DNA of 57,995 nt from CAZOOK01 sp964581385 (lineage in GTDB: Bacteria > Pseudomonadota > Gammaproteobacteria > Nevskiales > Nevskiaceae), in contig CAZOOK010000034.1 of NCBI GenBank assembly GCA_964581385.1, positions 1 through 57,995 of the forward strand. Reading direction: 5' to 3'. Positions 52,014 to 57,995 of this stretch are shown in pieces. Under the pieces are notes generated by a model. It was given only the letters and a program-made list of their open reading frames with translations. It had not been told where the DNA came from and made no database searches. Both the position numbers and the translations under genes were made by a program. Each line of letters opens with the position of its first letter. Position 1 is the first letter of the stretch.

Positions 52014-53633
52014 ATGACTGCGATCGCGAAAAAACCTGTCGTCTGGGCGCCCGGCGACTGGAATGCGTTTTTCGGCTTCGGCACCAATATTCTGGTCAAC
52101 ATGCTGACGTTGACGGCCTTGCTGCGTTACGTGTTGAAGCTGCCGGATGATCTCACCTTCGGTCGCATCCTGCCGGCCACTGGGCTGATGCTGTGTCTGA
52201 GCACTTTTTACTACGCATGGCTGGCTTACAAACTCGCCAAGGAAAGCGGCCGCGACGACGTCTGTGCCTTACCTTCGGGCATCAGCGTGCCGCACATGTT
52301 CATTGTCGTCTTCGTCATCATGCTGCCGATCGCAGTAAGGACCGGCGATCCAGTGAAAGGCTGGGAAGCGGGCCTGACCTGGGTCTTTGTGCAAAGCTTC
52401 GTCCTGATGGCAGGCGGCTTCCTGGCTCCAATCGTGCGCCGCATCACGCCGAGGGCAGCGTTGCTCGGCGCGCTGGCCGGCGTATCGATCGCCTTTATCT
52501 CGTTGCGTCCAGCGCTCGATATGTATATGACGCCAGCAATCGGCGTTATCTGCTTCGCGATTCTGATTGCGAGCTGGTTCGGCGGCGTTCGCTATAAGGG
52601 CGTCCCGGCCGGGCTCGTCGCAATCGCCGTCGGCTCGCTGATTGCCTGGGGTTCCACCGCGCTCGGTCTCGATTACGGCGGCATGACACTGAAAAATCTC
52701 AGCGCCTCCTTCGCCAGCTTTGGTTTTTCGTTCCCGATTCCAGCGTTCGCGCACGTGTTCTCCGGCTTTCAGTTCCTCGGCGTCATCCTCGTCACCGCCA
52801 TCCCATTCGGCATCTATGATCTGGTGGAAGCGATGAACAACGTGGAAAGCGCGGCGGCTGGCGGCGACAGCTTTCCGACCACCCGCGTATTGACCGCCGA
52901 CGGGATTATCAGCCTGATCGGCTGCCTGATGGGCAATCCCTTCATCAACGCCGTATACATCGGTCATCCCGGCTGGAAAGCGATTGGCGGCCGCATCGGC
53001 TACTCCGCCGCCACCGGCGTAATGGTGCTGATATTGTCCTGGTTCGGAATTCTGGCGCTGATGATGGCGCTGATTCCGGTCGTCGCCATTTCGCCGATCC
53101 TGCTCTATATCGGCATGTTGATTGGCGCCCAGGCGTTCCAGGAAACGCCGCGCAACCACGCACCGGCAGTGATCCTGGCGCTGATTCCGCAGGTGGCCGC
53201 CTGGGGCAAATTGCAGATCGACAACGCGCTCGGCGCCGCCGGCACCGACGCGGCGACGGTCGGGTTCGACAAGCTCGGACAGGTCGGCGTGCTCTATCAC
53301 GGCCTGCAGATTTTCGGCAGCGGCGCGATTCTGTGTAGTGTCATCCTCGCTTCGATTACGGCTTGCATGATCGACGGCAATTTCCGCAAAGCGGCCGGTT
53401 TCGCCTTGGCTGGGTCGGTGCTGACTTTCTTCGGTTTCATGCACAGTGAAGCGATCGGCATCGCCAAGACACCGCTAGTCGCGTTTAGCTATGTCGGCGT
53501 CGCTGCCATTCTCTTTGCGTGCGCAAAATTCAAAGCAGCGGCTACGGAACAGGAGCGGTCATTGCCGATCGCGGGCGCCGACTTCGATGCACTCGCCGGC
53601 GCAGGCCCGTCGTTGGATGGAGCAACTCAGTAA
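52014..53633 (+). CDS. NCS2-family nucleobase/ureide permease
   Basis: 539 residues with about 13 hydrophobic segments. GFGTNILVNMLTLTALLRYVL, LPSGISVPHMF and NNVESAAAGGDSFPTTRVL resemble the AzgA-like branch of the xanthine/uracil permease family; GCLMGNPFINAVYIGHPGWK is the corresponding signature loop. It has a strong GGAGGAA site. Being in one operon with the cysteine hydrolase and under the same promoter and operator, it likely imports that enzyme's substrate by proton symport. Specificity cannot be read from sequence. Confidence 0.85.
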   Translation: MTAIAKKPVVWAPGDWNAFFGFGTNILVNMLTLTALLRYVLKLPDDLTFGRILPATGLMLCLSTFYYAWLAYKLAKESGRDDVCALPSGISVPHMFIVVFVIMLPIAVRTGDPVKGWEAGLTWVFVQSFVLMAGGFLAPIVRRITPRAALLGALAGVSIAFISLRPALDMYMTPAIGVICFAILIASWFGGVRYKGVPAGLVAIAVGSLIAWGSTALGLDYGGMTLKNLSASFASFGFSFPIPAFAHVFSGFQFLGVILVTAIPFGIYDLVEAMNNVESAAAGGDSFPTTRVLTADGIISLIGCLMGNPFINAVYIGHPGWKAIGGRIGYSAATGVMVLILSWFGILALMMALIPVVAISPILLYIGMLIGAQAFQETPRNHAPAVILALIPQVAAWGKLQIDNALGAAGTDAATVGFDKLGQVGVLYHGLQIFGSGAILCSVILASITACMIDGNFRKAAGFALAGSVLTFFGFMHSEAIGIAKTPLVAFSYVGVAAILFACAKFKAAATEQERSLPIAGADFDALAGAGPSLDGATQ

Positions 53634-53655
53634 AACCGTTGCAAACAAAACGAAA

Positions 53656-53688
53656 GGCAGTTTGCGTTCCGATGGAACGCAAACTGCC
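53656..53688 (+). terminator. Strong hairpin after the NCS2 gene
   Basis: Perfect 15-bp stem, GGCAGTTTGCGTTCC (53656-53670) with its complement (53674-53688), 3-base loop GAT, 22 bases after the stop. There is no T-run, so it may need Rho or act to protect the 3' end. Confidence 0.75.
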
Positions 53689-53719
53689 GACATTGAATAG
53701 CCCTCAGGATGGGGACGCT

Positions 53720-53779
53720 TAGGGCCTGTTAACACTCACTTTGGTCGCAGCGATCGAAGTGAGTGTTAACAGGCCCTAG
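53720..53779. repeat. Head-to-head copies of the TAGGGCC repeat forming a 22-bp palindrome
   Basis: Arms 53720-53741 and 53757-53778 are perfect complements (TAGGGCCTGTTAACACTCAC... on the left), with a 15-base loop. The right half matches the module at 220-253 and resembles 27400-27432. The TAG stop of the minus-strand kinase gene is the last base triplet of the right arm. It lies between convergent genes, where it can act as a bidirectional terminator. Confidence 0.85.
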
Positions 53780-55854
53780 TCGGTTCTCGCCAGCCGGAAT
53801 CCGCGGGTACGCAGCTCCACTGACGCGACGTTGGCCATGCGATATGCCGAGCGCAGACGGCGGGATCCGTCGCCCCATGAGCCGCCGCGAACGATGCGGC
53901 GCTCGCAGTCGCCGCTGAGCCAGGCGCTGCCGTCAGCGGGCGCTCCGTAATAGCCTTCGTGATCGCAATCTGCAGTCCACTCGAAAATATTGCCGCTGAT
54001 GTCGTAGAGCCCAAAGGCATTCGGCGGAAAAGATCCTACCGGCGAGGTCGCTGCGTAGCCATCGTTGCAATCGATTGTCCGGTCTTCGCCGCGTTCGATA
54101 CGGGAGGACTGATCCGCGACGTTGGCATAGCGGCAACTCTCGTTTGGCGAGTTTCCCCAGGGATACTTCGTGGTTGAGCCGGCACGCAGCACGTATTCGT
54201 ACTCGGCTTCGGATAGCAGCCGATAGGGATGACCGGTCTTGCTGCTCATCCAGCGCGCGTACTCTTTTGCCTGGTTCCAACTCACACAGACGACAGGATG
54301 ATCATCGGTCTGAACGTAACCGGGGTTGCGCCACGATAGATCACTGTCGAGAACCCACTTGTTCATCGCCGCATCGTGAGTTTTGCAGCCACCGCCGTCG
54401 GCACTGCTCGCGGCGATGTATTGCCGCCACTGACCGCGCGTCACTGGGTATCTTTCCACCGCCAGCGGGTACTCGATGAAAACCGTGTGTGCCGGAATTT
54501 CATAATTCGATCGATCGGAATCGCCATTGCCCGCACCCATGCGAAACCTGCCTTCGGGTATCACCACCATCTCCGCGCAGTCGTCGCAGTCGCGGAACAC
54601 GGTGCCTCGCGGAAGCGCCGCCAGGCGAGTTTGCGAACTCAAGAGCAATACCGAGTCGTCCGAGGCGTGACGGTGTCTAAAGTAGCGGTTCAATGCCACA
54701 CCGGTCACGAGTACGGCGCCGAGCGCAACGCCGGCGATGACCGGCCAACTGAAGCGTGGTTTCGGCGCACTCTCCTTGTCGATCGCTTCTGGTTCCGGGG
54801 CACGCTTTGGTGTCGCGGGCCGGGTTGATGCCGCAGGTGGCTCGACAGACGCCGGGCGCATCTGCAACCGCTTCAGCGTTGCTTCCGGCGGCGTCAGCTT
54901 GCCATCCAATGCATCGCGAAATTCAGCGACAGTCTGCGGGCGATCGCGGCTGGCCAGCTCCAGCCCCCAATCGATCGCTCTGAGAAAGCTCCGGCGATAT
55001 CCGGTATCCCGTTGCAGCTGCATGGACGCCGCAACCAGCGTGTCGGGGCGGCCGCCATAAACTTCAGCAGCCCGTTGCGCCGACTCGCGCGGCTGAATTC
55101 CAGTGACCGCTTCATAGAGCACCGCGGCGAAACCGTAAATGTCCGTGTACGCGCCGTGCAAATTATCGCCGCCGGAGCGTGCGTACTGTTCGAGCGCCGC
55201 GTAACACGGCGTGTAGGCGCACAGTTCGGTCAGCCGGGTATGTTCGCCGGCATCGTTGGCGGCCTGGACACGCGCAGTCCCGAAGTCGATCAGCATCGGT
55301 TTGCTGTCGGTTTCGCGGATGATGATGTTGTCCGGTTTGAGGTCCCGGTGCAGCACACCTTTGGAATGCGCGTAGGCGAGACAGTCGAGGATCGGCAGCA
55401 ACAGCTCGCGGGCACGCGCTTCTGACAAGTGACCCTCGCGCCGAATAAGGGTGCGCAAGGATTCGCCGTGCACGTACGGCATCGTGAAATAGGCGGTACC
55501 GTTGGCTTCAAAAGCCCGCAGAATTGGAATGATGTTGTGATGCTCGAGCGCGGCAATCGCCAGGCTTTCCTTGATGAATGCACCGATGCCGTTACGGAAT
55601 GCCAGCTCCGCACCTTCGACATCGGGCGCCGCGCTGACCGTGACGCCATTGGTTCGCGTCGCGATGACCTGCGGGAAAAATTCCTTCAGCGCCACTTCGC
55701 GCATCGGCACATCGCTTTCCTGTCCGGGCCGGCGCAACGCGAATTCAGTCGCCAGGTAGGTAATGCCGAAGCCGCCACGTCCGAGCTTTCGCACGATGCG
55801 AAAATTCTCGATGACGGTACCGTCAGGAAGAACCGCGGGCGTGCGCGCGAACAT
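53776..55854 (-). CDS. Ser/Thr protein kinase fused to a formylglycine-generating (FGE-sulfatase) domain
   Basis: 692 residues. Kinase domain at ~18-315: GRGGFG (25-30), Lys57 in VALKE, HRDLKPDN (169-176), DFG (190-192). A proline/alanine-rich linker and a single membrane helix (WPVIAGVALGAVLVTGVALN, ~370-390) lead to a C-terminal FGE-sulfatase/SUMF1-like domain outside the membrane (MVVIPEGRFRMG, EYPVTRGQWRQY-like segment, SEAEYEYVLRAG, GNIFEWTADC, RRIVRGGSWGDG, RTRGFRLAR). It is a transmembrane kinase whose outer domain may bind a ligand or peptide. Function and substrates are unknown; the neighbours give no clue. ATG at 55854. Confidence 0.88.
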   Translation of the reverse strand: MFARTPAVLPDGTVIENFRIVRKLGRGGFGITYLATEFALRRPGQESDVPMREVALKEFFPQVIATRTNGVTVSAAPDVEGAELAFRNGIGAFIKESLAIAALEHHNIIPILRAFEANGTAYFTMPYVHGESLRTLIRREGHLSEARARELLLPILDCLAYAHSKGVLHRDLKPDNIIIRETDSKPMLIDFGTARVQAANDAGEHTRLTELCAYTPCYAALEQYARSGGDNLHGAYTDIYGFAAVLYEAVTGIQPRESAQRAAEVYGGRPDTLVAASMQLQRDTGYRRSFLRAIDWGLELASRDRPQTVAEFRDALDGKLTPPEATLKRLQMRPASVEPPAASTRPATPKRAPEPEAIDKESAPKPRFSWPVIAGVALGAVLVTGVALNRYFRHRHASDDSVLLLSSQTRLAALPRGTVFRDCDDCAEMVVIPEGRFRMGAGNGDSDRSNYEIPAHTVFIEYPLAVERYPVTRGQWRQYIAASSADGGGCKTHDAAMNKWVLDSDLSWRNPGYVQTDDHPVVCVSWNQAKEYARWMSSKTGHPYRLLSEAEYEYVLRAGSTTKYPWGNSPNESCRYANVADQSSRIERGEDRTIDCNDGYAATSPVGSFPPNAFGLYDISGNIFEWTADCDHEGYYGAPADGSAWLSGDCERRIVRGGSWGDGSRRLRSAYRMANVASVELRTRGFRLARTD

Positions 55855-56253
55855 CAGCGATTTGCCGTTTCCAGCTCTAGGGTGACGAGAGTATTCATGG
55901 CAACCCTGCCACCGCCTCGTGATAAATACGCCGTATATATCGTCCCGCCGGCGTTTAAGTTAACCGAAAGCGGGAGATTTGTTCAGATCTCTCCAGGAGA
56001 TAGGAAGGTCCTGCCGCAATAACAGAATGAGGCTTGGCAAGAACGCCACCGATAAATCAGCGCTTTCATGGTGGCCTGCCCCCCCAGATTCCATGTCCAT
56101 CGCCATGGTGCGATGTCCGGGCACTCTTCACTTCCCCCGACCAAACATGGGGCGATGGTGCAAACCACCACCATATGCGCCGAAACGGGGCGCTGCGCGT
56201 TCAGTCATTGCGCATCGTTCCCCGCAATAAGCGCTATTGATCTGCGTATAAAT
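55855..56253. other. Intergenic region upstream of the nitrate transporter promoter
   Basis: 399 bases with no gene seen. Two TGGTGC motifs (56106-56111 and 56156-56161), resembling half-sites of the NtrC box, lie about 145 and 95 bp upstream of the sigma-54 site, a usual enhancer distance. The first is within an inverted repeat CATCGC-N6-GCGATG (56098-56115). They are candidates only. Confidence 0.35.
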
Positions 56254-56269
56254 TGGCACGCTGCTTGCT
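56254..56269 (+). promoter_or_regulatory. Sigma-54 promoter of the nitrate assimilation genes
   Basis: TGGCACGCTGCTTGCT is an exact match to the -24/-12 consensus TGGCACG-N4-TTGCT. Predicted start is near 56280, which gives a leader of about 207 bases before the transporter ATG, containing the antitermination structure. Confidence 0.88.
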
Positions 56270-56302
56270 CAATACAAATCTCACTTAATTCTTGCTGCTT
56301 CA

Positions 56303-56360
56303 TCGCCCAACGAGGGGTGGGTGGAGCGCAGGACCAATGGACAACGGGCAAAGACGTCCG
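56303..56360 (+). promoter_or_regulatory. ANTAR-type antitermination leader: two hexaloop hairpins
   Basis: Hairpin P1: TCGCCC (56303-56308), loop AACGAG, GGGTGG (56315-56320). Hairpin P2: CGGGC (56345-56349), loop AAAGAC, GTCCG (56356-56360). Both loops have six bases with A at position 1 and G at position 4, the known recognition features of ANTAR proteins such as NasR. P2 shares bases 56350-56360 with the left strand of the terminator that follows, so the two folds exclude each other. A NasR- or NasT-like protein binding nitrate signal would favour P1/P2 and allow readthrough. Confidence 0.78.
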
Positions 56361-56394
56361 GCTGCGCGCAAGCGCACCGTGACGTCTTTTTTTT
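56350..56394 (+). terminator. Attenuator in the nitrate transporter leader
   Basis: Outer stem AAAGACGTC (56350-56358)/GACGTCTTT (56381-56389), middle CGG/CCG, inner TGCGC/GCGCA with the tetraloop GCAA (56368-56371), followed by a run of eight T's (56387-56394). It lies 92 bases before the start codon and on the transcript starting near 56280, so it is a true leader terminator rather than the end of another gene. Confidence 0.88.
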
Positions 56395-56486
56395 GCTTCA
56401 CGGTTTTGGGGAGATTTCTGTGGAACAGCTGCGGGACAAATTTGTAGCGGATCGAAGGATCCATTAGATCAATTGAAGGAGTTCGG

Positions 56487-57872
56487 ATGAAACAGGTCAT
56501 TGAGTCTTTGAAGAGCGGTAACTGGCGGGCGCTGCTGGCGTGTTTTCTCTATTTTGATACGGGCTTCACCGTGTGGGTGATGTTCGGGCCGCTGGCTCCT
56601 TTCATCGCCAAGAGCATTGCGATGACGCCTGCGGAGCAGGGTTTTCTTGTCGCTGTGCCCGTGCTATCCGCAGCGATTCTGCGCGTCACTCTAGGGAATC
56701 TGTACCAATCATATGACGGGCGCGGGCTGACCTTGATAGGTATTGCACTGTCGGCGATCCCTCCATTCGCCCTACTGCTGCTGCCCTTGCCCCCGTCGTA
56801 CCCATTGCTGCTGGTACTGGGCGTATTCCTCGGCATGGGCGGTGCCAGCTTCGCCATTGCCTTGCCGATGGCAGGCAGCAACTATCCACCGAAGGTGCAA
56901 GGCCTTGTGCTCGGATTGGCTGCCGCCGGCAACATCGGCGCTGTTCTCGACGGCTTCATGTTTCCCGGCTTGGCGCAGAATTTTGGCTGGCAACGGGCGA
57001 CGGCAGCCGCTTTGCCGCTACTGGCCCTTGCGGCTGTTGCCGCGCTCCTCTGGGCAAAGGATTTAAGCGCGAAAGGACCTGGCGGCAAGCGCGCCATCGT
57101 CGCCTTCGCCACCACGCTCATTGGCATGATCGTCCTGGTCTTGCTTGTACACGCCGGAGTCTTTGGCCAGGGCAAGACGGGCTTGCTACTGCTGCCGGTC
57201 CTTGGAGCATCGCTGGCCGTGGTCGTATTGCCACAACGTTTCCGCGCCGTCCTCGCCGAGCGCGATACCTGGGTCGTGATGCTCGTATATAGCATCACAT
57301 TCGGTGGTTTCGTCGGCATGTCCTCCTATGTCAGCCTGCTGCTGACCACGCAATACCAGATGTCCAAGGTGGATGCGGGGCTGTTGATGGCGTTGTTCGC
57401 ATTCACAGGCGCAATGGTGCGGCCGATCGGCGGCTGGATCGCCGACCGCGTTACCGGTGTGCGTGCCTTGCAGGTGCTGCTGGCTTGCATTGCGCTGTTT
57501 GACTTCACTTTTGCAGCTTGGATGCCGGCCCTCAGCGGCGGTATCACTTTGCTGCTGGGTCTCTACGCTTGTTTCGGTCTGGGCAATGGCGCCACCTTTC
57601 AGCTCGTCCCCCATCGATGGAAAGGCAAGACCGGCATCATGACCGGCATCATCGGCGCCGCGGGCGGAATCGGTGGTTTTTACCTGCCGGTGATCATGGG
57701 CATCGCCAAGGAAAGCACCGGCAGCTATCAAATGGGCTTTGCCACCTTCGGTGCGCTCGCTACCACCGCTTTCGTACTGGTCATCGCGTTGCGCCAACAG
57801 TGGCTGGTCTGGGCGATGCCCGGACACGAGACCGACGGCGTTGAGCTAGAGGGGATCGCAGTTGCCGAATGA
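56487..57872 (+). CDS. NarK/NasA-type nitrate transporter (MFS, NNP family)
   Basis: 461 residues, twelve membrane segments. The substrate-binding arginines are visible in AAILRVTLGN and AMVRPIGGWIADR, and the two nitrate signatures in AAAGNIGAVLDGF-like GNIGA and GNGATFQLVPHRW with GIIGAAGGIGGFYLP. It imports nitrate (possibly exchanging nitrite). The assimilatory rather than respiratory role is inferred from the sigma-54 promoter and ANTAR-type leader. It has a consensus AAGGAG site. The partial gene after it is likely in the same operon. Confidence 0.92.
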   Translation: MKQVIESLKSGNWRALLACFLYFDTGFTVWVMFGPLAPFIAKSIAMTPAEQGFLVAVPVLSAAILRVTLGNLYQSYDGRGLTLIGIALSAIPPFALLLLPLPPSYPLLLVLGVFLGMGGASFAIALPMAGSNYPPKVQGLVLGLAAAGNIGAVLDGFMFPGLAQNFGWQRATAAALPLLALAAVAALLWAKDLSAKGPGGKRAIVAFATTLIGMIVLVLLVHAGVFGQGKTGLLLLPVLGASLAVVVLPQRFRAVLAERDTWVVMLVYSITFGGFVGMSSYVSLLLTTQYQMSKVDAGLLMALFAFTGAMVRPIGGWIADRVTGVRALQVLLACIALFDFTFAAWMPALSGGITLLLGLYACFGLGNGATFQLVPHRWKGKTGIMTGIIGAAGGIGGFYLPVIMGIAKESTGSYQMGFATFGALATTAFVLVIALRQQWLVWAMPGHETDGVELEGIAVAE

Positions 57873-57960
57873 GGAACTGCTATAGCGATTATTGAATTTA
57901 GAGTCCGTGCAGCAGCCGGACTAGCAAATATCTGCGTGTTTCATCCAATGGGAGAACTGC

Positions 57961-57995
57961 GTGAAAAAGTTTAAGAGTTACAGCGCGCTGGCTGT
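57961..57995 (+). CDS. Partial gene start, likely exported protein
   Basis: GTG preceded by GGGAGA five bases ahead, then KKFKSYSALA, the beginning of a signal peptide. It runs off the window edge. It starts 88 bases after the nitrate transporter stop on the same strand and is probably part of the nitrate operon. Identity cannot be told. Confidence 0.45.
   Translation, partial: MKKFKSYSALA

Noticed and set aside
52269..53444. 391-codon open frame on the minus strand across the NCS2 gene
   Set aside because: Antisense shadow of a clear membrane transporter; sequence is low-complexity and charged.

Overview
The window is a bacterial chromosome segment of fairly high GC content. Signal peptides, lipoproteins, outer-membrane barrels, a PEP-CTERM protein, Urt/Ure genes, sigma-54 type promoters and dispersed palindromic repeats all point to a Gram-negative member of the Pseudomonadota. 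A betaproteobacterium (Burkholderiales or Nitrosomonadales) is the best guess, but there is no rRNA or other marker here to settle it. I saw no tRNA, rRNA, CRISPR array, insertion sequence or prophage.

Positions 250-25240 are an envelope and exopolysaccharide region. It holds a HAD-UbiA fusion with a flippase-like membrane protein (minus-strand pair), an alpha/beta hydrolase, a GH9 lipoprotein, an EpsL-like outer-membrane barrel and a WecG-type glycosyltransferase. Next comes a four-gene block with two GMC oxidoreductases around two SDR epimerase-like paralogues, then a large Calx-beta/glycosidase lipoprotein, a DUF6492-like transferase, a Wzx-type flippase and an O-antigen-ligase/polymerase. 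It ends with a DUF98-type chorismate-lyase-like protein, a GmhA-like SIS isomerase and a PEP-CTERM protein with a strong terminator. No exosortase or initiating sugar-phosphate transferase lies in the window, so the pathway must extend elsewhere.

Positions 25370-57995 are dominated by nitrogen scavenging: a biuret hydrolase (biuH-like), an AtzH-like protein and a FadR-type GntR regulator; a NixA/HoxN nickel permease and ureG; then, on the minus strand, a roughly 17-kb series running NCS1-permease/histidine-kinase fusion, LuxR-type response regulator, porin, urtABCDE, a small membrane protein, ureDABC, ureEF; then a second isochorismatase-fold hydrolase with an NCS2 permease; and finally a NarK-type nitrate transporter. 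Two secreted GloVer-repeat proteins and a broken small gene sit between ureG and ureF, and a protein kinase fused to an FGE-sulfatase domain sits before the nitrate transporter.

Regulation ties these genes together. Four sites match the sigma-54 -24/-12 consensus, upstream of biuH, the nickel permease/ureG, the second hydrolase and the nitrate transporter. A TTGTATACAA palindrome lies near the predicted start of transcription of both hydrolase genes, and a variant lies just ahead of the GntR gene, so that regulator is the likely repressor of both. The nitrate transporter leader has two hexaloop hairpins (A1 and G4 in each loop) overlapping a strong terminator, the layout of an ANTAR (NasR/NasT) antitermination leader. 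The inferred picture is a general nitrogen-limitation regulon with pathway-specific gates for biuret-like compounds and nitrate, and a candidate transporter-sensor at the head of the urea genes.
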